Origin: Salmonella enterica subsp. houtenae serovar Houten | GTDB taxonomy: Bacteria; Pseudomonadota; Gammaproteobacteria; Enterobacterales; Enterobacteriaceae | NCBI GenBank assembly: GCA_900478215.1 | Contig: LS483478.1 | Location: forward strand, 1,054,001-1,118,000 | Reading direction: 5' to 3' | DNA length: 64,000 nucleotides | Shown here: piece by piece, positions 48,167 to 57,552 of the stretch | Position numbering within the stretch: the stretch's first letter is position 1 | Layout: each line of letters begins with the position of its first letter | The notes under the pieces: generated by a model | The model's database searches: none | Told to the model about the DNA's origin: nothing | What the model saw: the letters and a program-made list of their open reading frames with translations, nothing else | Made by a program: the position numbers and the translations under genes

Positions 48167-49468
48167 ATGGCAGAAATTATTCAGCGTATAGATAAAAACA
48201 ACGCTGAGGCTCCGGAGATGCGGCGACGCATATGGGCTATCGTAGGGGCATCTTCCGGAAACTTAGTGGAATGGTTTGATTTCTACGTCTACTCTTTCTG
48301 CTCGCTCTATTTTGCACATATCTTCTTTCCTTCTGATGATACCACCACTCAGCTTTTGCAAACGGCAGGTGTCTTTGCCGCAGGTTTTTTAATGCGACCT
48401 ATCGGTGGTTGGCTGTTTGGACGCATTGCCGATCGACGCGGGCGGAAAGCCTCAATGTTGATTTCGGTGTGCATGATGTGTATGGGGTCGCTGGTGATTG
48501 CCTGTTTACCCGGTTACGAAACCATCGGTACCTGGGCGCCGGCACTGCTACTTATTGCAAGGTTATTTCAGGGGCTCTCGGTAGGGGGTGAGTACGGGAC
48601 CAGTGCGACATATATGAGTGAAGTTGCGCTTGAAGGTCGTAAGGGATTTTTCGCCTCATTTCAGTATGTTACGCTTATCGGTGGCCAACTACTGGCATTG
48701 CTGGTCGTTGTGATTTTGCAGCAGGTTCTGGAGGAGGCTGAGCTTCGTGCCTGGGGATGGCGTATTCCCTTTGCGCTGGGCGCTGTGCTGGCGGTTGTGG
48801 CGTTATGGCTACGTCGCCAGCTGGATGAAACCTCGAAGCATGAGACTCGCGCGTTAAAAGAAGCCGGTTCGTTGAAAGGTTTGTGGCGTAATCGCAAAGC
48901 CTTTTTGATGGTGCTTGGTTTTACCGCGGCAGGATCGCTGTGCTTTTATACCTTCACCACCTATATGCAGAAATATCTGGTCAATACAGCAGGTATGCAT
49001 GCCAATGTCGCCAGCGGCATTATGACGGCCGCGCTGTGTGTTTTCATGTTGGTACAACCGTTATTCGGCGCGTTATCCGATAAGATAGGCAGGCGTACCT
49101 CTATGCTATGTTTTGGCGCGCTCGCGGCACTTTTCACCGTTCCAATTCTCTCCGCATTGCAGAATGTGACGTCGCCTTATGCCGCATTTGCTTTAGTGAT
49201 GTGCGCGCTATTGATTGTAAGTTTCTATACCTCGATTAGCGGGGTCCTGAAAGCGGAGATGTTTCCGGCGCAAGTTCGCGCCCTGGGCGTCGGTTTATCT
49301 TACGCGGTAGCAAACGCATTGTTTGGCGGCTCTGCGGAATATGTCGCGCTGTCGCTAAAATCTGTCGGTATGGAGAGTTCGTTCTTCTGGTATGTTACCG
49401 CGATGGCCGTTTTGGCTTTCCTGGTTTCGCTGATGTTGCACCGTAAAGGAAAGGGCTTGCGCCTTTAG
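48167..49468 (+). CDS. kgtP: KgtP, alpha-ketoglutarate/proton symporter
   Basis: 433 residues with twelve membrane segments and the metabolite:H+ symporter pattern of the major facilitator superfamily. Examples are GNLVEWFDFYVYSF in the first segment, RPIGGWLFGRIADRRGRK in loop 2-3 and FQGLSVGGEYGTSATYMSE in helix 4. AAGGAG precedes the ATG. It imports 2-oxoglutarate. Its stop codon TAG (49466-49468) overlaps the stop of convergent yfiM (49465-49467). Confidence 0.97.
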   Translation: MAEIIQRIDKNNAEAPEMRRRIWAIVGASSGNLVEWFDFYVYSFCSLYFAHIFFPSDDTTTQLLQTAGVFAAGFLMRPIGGWLFGRIADRRGRKASMLISVCMMCMGSLVIACLPGYETIGTWAPALLLIARLFQGLSVGGEYGTSATYMSEVALEGRKGFFASFQYVTLIGGQLLALLVVVILQQVLEEAELRAWGWRIPFALGAVLAVVALWLRRQLDETSKHETRALKEAGSLKGLWRNRKAFLMVLGFTAAGSLCFYTFTTYMQKYLVNTAGMHANVASGIMTAALCVFMLVQPLFGALSDKIGRRTSMLCFGALAALFTVPILSALQNVTSPYAAFALVMCALLIVSFYTSISGVLKAEMFPAQVRALGVGLSYAVANALFGGSAEYVALSLKSVGMESSFFWYVTAMAVLAFLVSLMLHRKGKGLRL

Positions 49469-49788
49469 TAATGCGCCATTTGCCAGATAGCGTAACCGGT
49501 TGTCGCGCCAGCGACATCCCAGACAAAATCTTTCCAGCTCCAGCCGCTTCCTTCCGGGCGGCTGTCCCAGAGTTCTTTTGAGGCTCCGAGACTTAAAGAA
49601 AACACCAGCCCTATCGCTGCGCTGCGGTCTGAACTCACTCCCTGGTGGCGCGCATACTCATTACCGGCTGCCGATAGTATCGCTGATGCCATAAAATGCT
49701 GGGCTTTATCCTGACCGCTCCAGCGGTCGTTAGCCAGATGGCTGCACCCGGAGAGAAACAACACAGTAAAAGGAATCAACACGCGCAC
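49465..49788 (-). CDS. yfiM: YfiM, small lipoprotein (DUF2279)
   Basis: 107 residues with a lipoprotein signal (MRVLIPFTVLFLSGC, lipidated Cys15), then a DUF2279-type body: DRWSGQDKAQHFMASAILSAAG, GLVFSLSLGASKELWDSR and SWKDFVWDVAGATTGYAIW. The family resembles VanZ-like or membrane-bound small proteins, with conserved DKAQHF and KE..D residues; its function is unknown. It lies downstream of pssA with a terminator between, and overlaps the end of kgtP tail to tail. Confidence 0.9.
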   Translation of the reverse strand: MRVLIPFTVLFLSGCSHLANDRWSGQDKAQHFMASAILSAAGNEYARHQGVSSDRSAAIGLVFSLSLGASKELWDSRPEGSGWSWKDFVWDVAGATTGYAIWQMAHY

Positions 49789-49804
49789 CAGTCCACTCCT
49801 AAGT

Positions 49805-49828
49805 GAAAACCCCGTACAGGACGGGGCT
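49805..49828 (-). terminator. Terminator after pssA
   Basis: CCCCGT, five-base loop, ACGGGG then TTTTC on the minus strand. It ends pssA transcription 5 bp after its stop, 17 bp before the yfiM start. Confidence 0.8.
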
Positions 49829-49832
49829 TCGA

Positions 49833-51188
49833 TTACAGGATACGGCTAATTAATCTGTCGATGCGGATCCGGCGCAACCGGCGAATCAATTTACGCACTT
49901 TTATCGGATAGTCGGCAATGCTCTGCAGGTCACGATAATGTTTTACGATGGTTGTGTGCGTTCGGATAAGTTCCAGCTCTTTTTCCCGCTGAGGGGCAAG
50001 CTCCTGCTTAGGATCGTGGATCAGAATGGCGTTTTCCAGATCCAGACGCCAGGCGCGGGGATTCAGATTGTTGCCGGTGAGCAGCATCCATTTATCATCT
50101 ACCCACATCCCTTTCAGATGATAAGTATTGTCGTCATCTTTCCACAGACGCACCACAAGCTGATCGGTATTGACGTAATACTGTAAACGGCTCAGGAAGC
50201 GGCGCAGATTAATCTCATAGAGATAGGGCAGCGCGCCAATGATCTTGAACGGTTCATCTTCCGGAATGTAAAAATCATTCGCGGTTTTATCGCCAACAAT
50301 GATTTCGACTTTCTTTCCGTCGCGCAGTAGCTGAATAATATTCCGCACCAGAACCGCTGGTAGATTGAAGTAAGGGGTACAAATGGTGAGCTTATGCTCC
50401 GCACAGGGCATGAGATGAAAAATGGTTTTGTTCAGCAGACTGGATTTTCCAAGCCCGACCAGCGGCGTAACGGAGAGTTGCTCGTTATTAGCGTCACCCT
50501 GAAAATGATATGACGCATCACGCAGCTCCTGACGGTATAAGCGGATATCGTTTTTAATCTCCGGGCTTTTCGGACGCTGGGTATTATCCAGACGATTCAC
50601 ACCACGACCATTCATCAGATTTTGCGTAACCCAGTCAAACATGATGTCTGCCATTTGCCGATTACGAATGAGCTGGTAGCGATCATAGCGATATTTGTCA
50701 TGCTGATGGAGATAGACATCGTTCAGACTGGCGCCGCTGTACAGGACGCTATCATCAATGATAAAGCCTTTAAAATGCAGTACGCCAAGCGCTTCTCGCG
50801 TATTAATCGGTACGCCGTAAACCGGGACATCAATGCCGGGATTTTCCTGCGCCAGCCGGCAATACCAGTCTGCATTGGTATTCGAGGCCGCTGCGCCAAT
50901 GCGCCCACGCTGTGCGCGATGCCAGTCGACCAGCACCCGCACGTCCAGTTCAGGACGCTGCCGTTTAGCCGCATAGAGCGCGTCGAGTATACCTTTACCC
51001 CCATCATCCTGTTCCAGATACAGGGCAACGATACAAATACGCTGCGTCGCGCTGGCGATTTTCTCCAGCAGTGTCTCCCGAAAAGTAGCAGGAGTATAAA
51101 AGAAATCTACATCATCAACTGACTGAGAAATCTTAGGGAGTTGGGCAAGGTGTTGTTGATGTTTATTACGCTTAAATTTTGACAACAT
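49833..51188 (-). CDS. pssA: PssA, phosphatidylserine synthase
   Basis: 451 residues from the ATG at 51188 (MLSKFKRNKHQQHL...); an extra ATG at 51191 adds one Met. It is a phospholipase D superfamily protein with two HKD-like motifs, LGVLHFKGFIIDDSVLYSGASLN and TYHLKGMWVDDKWMLLTGNNLNPRAW. It is peripheral to the membrane with a basic C-terminus (VRKLIRRLRRIRIDRLISRIL). It makes phosphatidylserine from CDP-diacylglycerol and serine, the first step to phosphatidylethanolamine. It lies downstream of pat on the same strand (114-bp gap). Confidence 0.98.
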   Translation of the reverse strand: MLSKFKRNKHQQHLAQLPKISQSVDDVDFFYTPATFRETLLEKIASATQRICIVALYLEQDDGGKGILDALYAAKRQRPELDVRVLVDWHRAQRGRIGAAASNTNADWYCRLAQENPGIDVPVYGVPINTREALGVLHFKGFIIDDSVLYSGASLNDVYLHQHDKYRYDRYQLIRNRQMADIMFDWVTQNLMNGRGVNRLDNTQRPKSPEIKNDIRLYRQELRDASYHFQGDANNEQLSVTPLVGLGKSSLLNKTIFHLMPCAEHKLTICTPYFNLPAVLVRNIIQLLRDGKKVEIIVGDKTANDFYIPEDEPFKIIGALPYLYEINLRRFLSRLQYYVNTDQLVVRLWKDDDNTYHLKGMWVDDKWMLLTGNNLNPRAWRLDLENAILIHDPKQELAPQREKELELIRTHTTIVKHYRDLQSIADYPIKVRKLIRRLRRIRIDRLISRIL

Positions 51189-51302
51189 CACAGTGCATTT
51201 CTTCTCTGTTCATTGAAGGGTCCTCTGTGCTATGCAGACGACATAAGCGAGCAATAATAACATCAGTACCCGTTAAAGTGGTCAACATTTCCAGTACATT
51301 AC

Positions 51303-53963
51303 TCACGATTCATCACATTTGGCCAGATTCAGCGTTAATCCCACGATGCCCTCTTCAAGCTGAATATCGACCTGAAATCCCAGTTTTCTGGCCAACGCGA
51401 CCATGCCGCGATTGTTCGGCATCGTAATACCGTTCAGCCGCTTCAATCCGTGCTCGCGAGTATAAGCAATCAATTTCTCCATTAAACGGCGTCCTAAGCC
51501 CAATCCTTTGAGATCTGAACGCACCAATACGGCAAATTCAGCATCCATGTTATCAGGATCGGAAATCGCACGCGTTACGCCGAGGATCTCTTCAGCGTTA
51601 TCCAGCCGTCGCACAGCCACAAACGCCATTTCTCGATCGTAGTCGATCTGCGTCATGTTGGCTAAATCTTCGTGGGTAAATTCGTTGATCTCGCTGAAAT
51701 AACGGTAGTAAAGATCCTCTTTAGTGACCTGAGCGATGAATTGTCGCAGTTGGGGCTCATCTTCCGGCAGGATCGGACGAAACAGACAGCGATCGCCGTT
51801 TTTCATCTCCACCCACTCTTCAAGCTGGTGGGGATAGGGGCGTACCGCAAGTCGACTTTCGCTATCGCCATCAAACGGGGCAATATCCAGCGTTACATCC
51901 AGCGCGGTAAACTCACTGGCGGAAGCCAGCAGCGGATGGATATCCAGACGCTGAATTTCCGGGCAGTCGACAATCAGGTTTGAAACCTGGACCAGCAACT
52001 GGCTTAAACCGACGATATCCAACGGACGCAGCGCGCTACGGGCACGAATTTTCCGCTGCTTAATGCCCTGAATCACCAGATAGCGCGCCAGATTCATGTT
52101 GAGCGGCGGCAGCGCGACGACAGCCTGTTCCTCCGGACGCCACTCCACGCCGCCTTCACCCAACATAATCAAAGGACCAAACACCGGATCGTGCTCGACC
52201 ACCACACGAAGCTCCTGCGCTCCGGCGCGGTTAGCCATGCTTTGTACCAGCAAACCGTGAATCCGCGCCTGCGGCCAGGCCATCTTTACACGATCGAAAA
52301 TGGCGTTGGCGGCCTGCTGCACCTCATTCGCGGTCCGCAAATAAAGCATAACCCCCTGAACTTCAGATTTATGCGGAATATCCGGCGAGCGTAACTTGAG
52401 GGCTACCGGATAGCCTATCTGTTCGGCGATATGCACCGCTTCCGCGCTGTCGCCGGCAATCCAGGTGGGAAGGGTATGTAATCCATAGGCGTGTAAAATT
52501 GGCTGTACTTCATGGGTATCCAACGAGGTGGCGCCTTCCGCAATCGCCTGCTGTAACAGATTATGCGCTTCGGCGGTATTGGACGTCAGGTTACTCGGCA
52601 GCGCTGGCGTTTCCCGCAGTTGCTTCTGATTACGCCGGTATTCCACCATATGCATAAAAGCGGTAATCGTGCCTTCCGGCGTACGGTAGGTGGGTAATCC
52701 GGCTTCGCTGAATAGCCGTCTTGCTTCCTGAGACGAGAACTCGCCGCACCAGTTTGTCAGCAGCGTAACAAACCTGCCTCTGGGGTGGCGCTTAATCGTC
52801 TCGATCAGCGCATGGGCGCTTTCCGTACCCGGCGCGGCAGCGCTGGGAGAGTGGATAACCATAAGCGCGTCAAAATCCTGACTGGCGAGCAGGATATCCA
52901 GCGTTTTGACGTAATGTTCGCTGCTGGCGTCATCACACAGATCTAGCGGATTGGCAATATCAATGTGCGCGGGAAGCGCCTGCCGTAGTTGTAGGCAGGT
53001 CTCTTCGCTCAACGTCGCCAGCTTGCCGTTACGCGACCACAACTCATCTAACGCCAGCGCAGCAGGCGCGGCGCCATTGCTGATGATCATCAGTCTGTCG
53101 CCGCGTAGCGGACGCATATGGCTGAGTGTTTCGACGGCGGAAAAAAGCTCGTGTGTATCCTGGACTCGCAGCAGGCCTGCGCGCTGGATGGCCGCATCCC
53201 ACGCCGGGTCCATTCCCGCGCTGGTATTAAGTAAACGCTGGGCTGCCGGGCTTCGGCCGCTTTTAATCACCAGAATCGGTTTGTTACGTGAAGCGCTACG
53301 GGCGGCGGAAACAAAACGGCGGGCGTCGCTTAACTGTTCCAGATAGAGCAAAATCGCGCTGGTCTTGCTGTCGCGCGCCAGATAGTCCAGCAGTTCATCG
53401 ACATCAATATCCAGGCTATCGCCCAGCGCGATAAAGTAGGAGAAGCCCATTTCACGCTGTTGCGCCCAGTCAAGAATAGTATTGGAAACGGCGGCAGACT
53501 GGGAAATAAAGGCGAGCTTGCCCTGCTTAATCGGGACGGGAGAAAAGCTGGCATTCAGTCCTTGCCACGGCGCGAGGAGCCCAAGACTGTTTGGGCCCAG
53601 CAGACGCATTTTATAATGACGGGCACAGGCAAGAAGTTCTTCATGTTGCGACGTGGGAGCAGAAAGGATAATGCACGTTTTACAACCTTTCGCGCCAAGC
53701 GCGTCCAGTAACGCCAGGTTACGGCTGGCGTTAGTGCATAAAATAGCCAGATCGGGGGTAAAAGGGAGACTGGCGATATCCGGCCAGGCCATGACGCCTA
53801 AAACGGCTTTCCAGGCGGGCGTCACGGGAAGGACGGGGCCATTGAACCCGCCCGCCAACAAGTTACGCATCATCAGATAACCCGCGCGGTGGGGCTTCAT
53901 TGATGCGCCAATCACCGCGATCGATTTTGGTCGCAGTAGCGCTTCCAGTCCTTGCTGGCTCAT
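51303..53963 (-). CDS. pat: Pat (YfiQ/PatZ), protein lysine acetyltransferase
   Basis: 886 residues. The first ~700 resemble NDP-forming acyl-CoA synthetases: a CoA-binding Rossmann domain (LLRPKSIAVIGASMKPHRAG), ligase-like domains (GPNSLGL, FISQSAAVSNTILDWA) and an ATP-grasp part (HKSEVQGVMLYL), probably catalytically inert and sensing acetyl-CoA. The last ~155 are a GNAT acetyltransferase (about 726-880; VLVRSDLKGLGLGRRLMEKLIAYTREHG). Pat acetylates and inactivates acetyl-CoA synthetase in Salmonella and modifies other proteins; CobB reverses it. It lies between tapT and pssA on the minus strand. Confidence 0.97.
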   Translation of the reverse strand: MSQQGLEALLRPKSIAVIGASMKPHRAGYLMMRNLLAGGFNGPVLPVTPAWKAVLGVMAWPDIASLPFTPDLAILCTNASRNLALLDALGAKGCKTCIILSAPTSQHEELLACARHYKMRLLGPNSLGLLAPWQGLNASFSPVPIKQGKLAFISQSAAVSNTILDWAQQREMGFSYFIALGDSLDIDVDELLDYLARDSKTSAILLYLEQLSDARRFVSAARSASRNKPILVIKSGRSPAAQRLLNTSAGMDPAWDAAIQRAGLLRVQDTHELFSAVETLSHMRPLRGDRLMIISNGAAPAALALDELWSRNGKLATLSEETCLQLRQALPAHIDIANPLDLCDDASSEHYVKTLDILLASQDFDALMVIHSPSAAAPGTESAHALIETIKRHPRGRFVTLLTNWCGEFSSQEARRLFSEAGLPTYRTPEGTITAFMHMVEYRRNQKQLRETPALPSNLTSNTAEAHNLLQQAIAEGATSLDTHEVQPILHAYGLHTLPTWIAGDSAEAVHIAEQIGYPVALKLRSPDIPHKSEVQGVMLYLRTANEVQQAANAIFDRVKMAWPQARIHGLLVQSMANRAGAQELRVVVEHDPVFGPLIMLGEGGVEWRPEEQAVVALPPLNMNLARYLVIQGIKQRKIRARSALRPLDIVGLSQLLVQVSNLIVDCPEIQRLDIHPLLASASEFTALDVTLDIAPFDGDSESRLAVRPYPHQLEEWVEMKNGDRCLFRPILPEDEPQLRQFIAQVTKEDLYYRYFSEINEFTHEDLANMTQIDYDREMAFVAVRRLDNAEEILGVTRAISDPDNMDAEFAVLVRSDLKGLGLGRRLMEKLIAYTREHGLKRLNGITMPNNRGMVALARKLGFQVDIQLEEGIVGLTLNLAKCDES

Positions 53964-53999
53964 TACCGGTCTCCCTTACACAGAAGTGACCGGGTGATT

Positions 54000-54698
54000 T
54001 TAAACGCTTTCGCTATTTTCTGCTGTGACGTTTCCCGGATGTTGCGTTTTTCCTGCCAGATAGCGCGTTTTAAAACGGGTGAAATGTTCACCTAAACCGG
54101 TTGCAGCCTCGGTATCTCCCGCCAAATCTAACAATGCTATTGCGACTTCGGCGGTACAATATTGCCCTTCAGCATGGATTTCACGCAGACGATAAGCAGA
54201 AAGACGCGATAAATCGACGGAAATTACCGGCAGATGATCCAGATAAGGGCTTTTACGAAACATTTTACGTGCTTCGGGCCAGGTGCCGTCGAGCATGATA
54301 AACAGCGGCGGTTTTCCGGCGGGCGGGGCGGAAATGACCTCGCGCGCTTCGTCGGCGTAGGACGCAGGAAAGACCACCATCGGCTGATAATCCGGATGCT
54401 GTACCAGTTCCAGCAACGCCTGCGGCGGCTCGGTACGCGACCACTGAAACGCCGCGGTATCCGGTAAAATATCGGCTATCAGTCGGCCAGTATTGCTGGG
54501 TTTCATCGGTTCAGTGTCAAACATGACCAGGCAAAAACGGCTTTTCGCCTGAGAAGGCGTTAACGTATCACACAGGCAACGTTTTAGCGGCAGCAGGCAG
54601 CGTTGACAGCGGTGAACCCGATTGCCTCTGGCAAGAAAAGGGCGTGTAGCGCGCGCAAGCCGTTCGGCGCGTAACTGAAGGACAGCGTTATTGGTCAT
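54000..54698 (-). CDS. tapT: TapT (YfiP), tRNA-uridine 47 aminocarboxypropyltransferase, DTW-domain protein
   Basis: 232 residues with an N-terminal zinc cluster (CQRCLLPLKRCLC), a DTW-family core, and the DxTW-type motif in FIMLDGTWPEARKMFRKSPYLDHLPV. DTW enzymes transfer the 3-amino-3-carboxypropyl group of SAM to uridine; the E. coli homologue YfiP makes acp3U47 in tRNA. It lies 36 bp upstream of pat, so the two may be co-transcribed. The start is the ATG at 54698. Confidence 0.9.
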   Translation of the reverse strand: MTNNAVLQLRAERLARATRPFLARGNRVHRCQRCLLPLKRCLCDTLTPSQAKSRFCLVMFDTEPMKPSNTGRLIADILPDTAAFQWSRTEPPQALLELVQHPDYQPMVVFPASYADEAREVISAPPAGKPPLFIMLDGTWPEARKMFRKSPYLDHLPVISVDLSRLSAYRLREIHAEGQYCTAEVAIALLDLAGDTEAATGLGEHFTRFKTRYLAGKTQHPGNVTAENSESV

Positions 54699-54739
54699 AG
54701 AAAGCGTTTGCGGAGAAAAACGCTATTGTGGCAGAGGTG

Positions 54740-54765
54740 AAAACGGGGCACAAGATGCGCCCCGT
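54740..54765 (-). terminator. Terminator of trxC
   Basis: ACGGGGC ... GCCCCGT followed by TTTT on the minus strand, 5 bp after the trxC stop. Confidence 0.82.
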
Positions 54766-54770
54766 GGCGT

Positions 54771-55190
54771 TTACAGCGCTTCGTTAAGCCAGTTGTCGAA
54801 AGGCGCTTTAGGTACTGCGCCATTGAGCATATCGACCACCTGTCCATGTTTAAAGATCATAATCGTCGGGATGCTGCGAATACCGAAACGGGCGCTAAGT
54901 TCCCGTTCCGCCTCGGTATTTACTTTGACAAAACGGACTTTACCGCTGCGCTCTTCTGCGACATCCTCGAAGATAGGCGCAAAGTTACGGCAAGGGCCGC
55001 ACCAGGGCGCCCAAAAGTCGATCACCACAGGCAGATCGTCCTTCAACAGTTTGTCCAGCGTTTCGCCGGTCGCATTAATGACTTCTCCGTCAAACAACTC
55101 ATGACCGCAGCGTCCACATTTTGCCGCATCCTGAAGCCGATCGTCGGGGATGCGGTTAATAGCCTGGCAATGGGTACAAACGGTGTTCAT
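54771..55190 (-). CDS. trxC: TrxC, thioredoxin 2
   Basis: 139 residues. An N-terminal zinc domain with two CxxC pairs (CTHC and CGRC within the first ~30 residues) is followed by a thioredoxin fold carrying the active site WAPWCGPCR (about residues 61-69). It is a cytosolic disulfide reductase reduced by TrxB; in E. coli it is induced by OxyR under peroxide stress. Full length and motifs intact. Divergent from yfiF across a 203-bp gap. Confidence 0.98.
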   Translation of the reverse strand: MNTVCTHCQAINRIPDDRLQDAAKCGRCGHELFDGEVINATGETLDKLLKDDLPVVIDFWAPWCGPCRNFAPIFEDVAEERSGKVRFVKVNTEAERELSARFGIRSIPTIMIFKHGQVVDMLNGAVPKAPFDNWLNEAL

Positions 55191-55393
55191 AGCTAACCTC
55201 TGAATACGTCGGAAGACGTCCCGCTACGCGCGGGATGTTTCTATAATGTTACATATTATCGAAGAATCTGTGCTAAACAACAATGTGTTTAATTCAATGA
55301 GTACAATAGTCGCAGGCTTTTAAACGAAATCATGGCTAACCGGATGCACATCGGGTAATCTTCGCGCTTCGCGCAGCGCTGGTGGAGAAAAGC

Positions 55394-56431
55394 ATGAACG
55401 ATGAATTAAAAAACAAAAGCGGCAAAGTCAAAGTGATGTATGTCCGTAGTGATGATGACTCTGATAAACGCACCCATAACCCACGTACCGGGAAAGGGGG
55501 AGGCCGCCCAGCAAAGTCTCGCACTGACGGTGGACGTCGCCCCGCCCGTGATGAGCGAAATAATCAGAGCCGTGACCGTAAACATGAAACTTCGCCGTGG
55601 CGCACCGTGTCCCGTGCGCCGGGAGACGAGACGGCGGAAAAAGTCGATCATGGCGGTATTAGCGGTAAAAGTTTTATCGACCCTGAAGTTTTGCGTCGCC
55701 AGCGTGCGGAAGAGACGCGCGTCTATGGCGAAAATGCCTGCCAGGCGCTATTCCAGAGCCGTCCTGACGCCATCGTGCGTGCGTGGTTTATCCAAAGCGT
55801 AACGCCGCGTTTTAAAGAGGCTCTGCGCTGGATGGCGGCGAATCGTAAAGCCTACCATGTGGTGGATGAAGCCGAACTGGCAAAAGCTTCCGGCACTGAG
55901 CACCACGGCGGCGTGTGTTTCCTGATTAAAAAGCGTAACGGTACGACCGTTAAGCAGTGGGTAAATCAGGCGGCGGATCAAGACTGCGTGCTGGCGTTGG
56001 AAGATGTCGCTAACCCGCATAATCTGGGCGGCATGATGCGTAGCTGCGCGCACTTCGGCGTGAAAGGCGTGGTGGTACAGGATGCGGCGTTGCTGGAGTC
56101 TGGCGCGGCGATTCGTACCGCGGAAGGCGGGGCGGAGCATGTCCAGCCGATCACTGGTGAAAGCATTGTTGACGTACTGGATGATTTTCGTCGGGCGGGG
56201 TACACCGTGGTGACGACGTCCAGCGATCGCGGTCAGGCGCTCTTTAGTACAACCCTGCCGGAAAAGATGGTGCTGGTCTTAGGCCGTGAATATGACTTCC
56301 TGCCGGAAGCGGCGCGTGAACCTGACGATCTGTGCGTGAAAATTAACGGTACGGGTAACGTGGAAAGCCTTAATGTGTCGGTTGCGACAGGCGTGCTGCT
56401 CGCCGAGTGGTGGCGGCAGAATAAAGCGTAA
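55394..56431 (+). CDS. yfiF: YfiF, SpoU-family putative RNA 2'-O-methyltransferase
   Basis: 345 residues from the ATG at 55394 (MNDELKNKSGKVKVMYVR...). An upstream in-frame ATG at 55382 adds four residues not in the family. The first ~90 residues are highly charged and disordered, followed by an L30-like RNA-binding domain and a SPOUT/SpoU domain. Motifs are ALEDVANPHNLGGMMRSCAHFGVKG (motif 1), VLVLGREYDFLP (motif 2) and GTGNVESLNVSVATGVLL (motif 3). The target RNA is not known. Transcribed away from trxC; a REP-like dyad follows. Confidence 0.93.
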   Translation: MNDELKNKSGKVKVMYVRSDDDSDKRTHNPRTGKGGGRPAKSRTDGGRRPARDERNNQSRDRKHETSPWRTVSRAPGDETAEKVDHGGISGKSFIDPEVLRRQRAEETRVYGENACQALFQSRPDAIVRAWFIQSVTPRFKEALRWMAANRKAYHVVDEAELAKASGTEHHGGVCFLIKKRNGTTVKQWVNQAADQDCVLALEDVANPHNLGGMMRSCAHFGVKGVVVQDAALLESGAAIRTAEGGAEHVQPITGESIVDVLDDFRRAGYTVVTTSSDRGQALFSTTLPEKMVLVLGREYDFLPEAAREPDDLCVKINGTGNVESLNVSVATGVLLAEWWRQNKA

Positions 56432-56439
56432 GGGCTACA

Positions 56440-56465
56440 GCCCGGCGGCGCAACGCGTGCCGGGC
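56440..56465. repeat. REP-like palindrome between yfiF and ung
   Basis: GCCCGGC (56440-56446) and GCCGGGC (56459-56465) are perfect arms. A second GC-rich dyad (GGCGCGAAAGCGC area, about 56497-56525) lies 35 bp on. It is located between convergent genes. Confidence 0.6.
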
Positions 56466-56545
56466 CAATGATGTCCTTCCACCGCCCGGTCAGACAAAGC
56501 GCTTTCGCGCCGTTATCCGGGCGATAAAACGGCGAGCCGCCAACG

Positions 56546-57235
56546 TTATTCACTCTCAGCCGGTAGTACTGGCGTCCAGTCGATAGTTTTCTCGCCGTGT
56601 TGTTCCAGCCATTGGTTCGTTAGCGCAAAATGGTTACAGCCAAAAAATCCGCGGTGTGCTGAGAGCGGCGAGGGATGCGGGGCTTTCAGAATATGGTGGC
56701 GCTGCGGATCAATAATCGCGCCTTTCTTCTGGGCGTGTGAGCCCCATAGCAGGAAGACGACCCCTTCGCGGTGTTGATTAATCAGGCTTATCACTTTATC
56801 CGTAAAGGTTTCCCACCCCAGGCTGGCATGAGAGTGCGCCTGGCCTGCTCGTACCGTGAGCACCGTATTTAGCAACAGTACGCCCTGGCGCGCCCAGCTT
56901 TCCAGATAACCGTGCGCGGGGCGAACAAAGCCGGGAATGGAGGCTTCCAGCTCCTTGTACATATTCACTAATGACGGCGGAGGGGCGATTCCTGGGCGCA
57001 CGGAAAACGCCAGACCATGCGCCTGACCGGGGCCGTGGTAGGGATCTTGTCCCAGGATCACCACCTTAACGTCGCCCAGTTCCGTGAAGCGAAAGGCGTT
57101 AAACACATCTTTTTGCGGCGGGTAGACCGTGATACCCGACTGACGTTCGCCGGCAACGGTGTGAAGCGTATTAATAAAATAAGGTTGCTGTTTCTCATCA
57201 GCCAGCACATCGTGCCAGGTTAACTCAGTCGCCAT
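56546..57235 (-). CDS. ung: Ung, uracil-DNA glycosylase
   Basis: 229 residues, family 1 UDG. The water-activating motif is [18 protein letters not shown] (catalytic Asp near 64), the uracil-binding Asn segment is [17 protein letters not shown], and the Leu-intercalation loop is [17 protein letters not shown]. It removes uracil from DNA to start base excision repair. Convergent with yfiF and divergent from the grcA control region. Confidence 0.98.
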
Positions 57236-57375
57236 CTCGCTCTCCTGCGAATTTCCAGTCCCCTTAGCTTAACGGCTTCTTTCTGCAGTGCAAAATCCTC
57301 AGTGTTATAAAAACCGTACCTACAAAAGATAGTTGAAAATTTATGTAAAAAGTTTATGGGGTCGCATGGCGTAAG

Positions 57376-57442
57376 TTGATGTAAAACAATAAATTCCCAC
57401 GATAACCTTTTTTACTGCAAGGTTTTTATTGATTTAAATCAA
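57376..57442 (+). promoter_or_regulatory. Two FNR sites and promoter of grcA
   Basis: A perfect FNR box TTGATTTAAATCAA lies at 57429-57442 and a weaker one, TTGATGTAAAACAA, at 57376-57389. Their centres are 53 bp apart. A -10 TATATA at 57465-57470 gives a start near 57476, placing the boxes at -40.5 and -93.5, the arrangement known for E. coli yfiD, where the upstream site limits activation. The rest of the 317-bp ung-grcA gap shows no gene. Confidence 0.88.
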
Positions 57443-57552
57443 AGAATGAAGGGGGGTCGAGGGGTATATATACACTCAAGCAACAATGGTTTTACCAATT
57501 GGCCGGGATTAGGCCGACCGAAATCAAATAATTTTGCCTGGGGAGGCATCAC

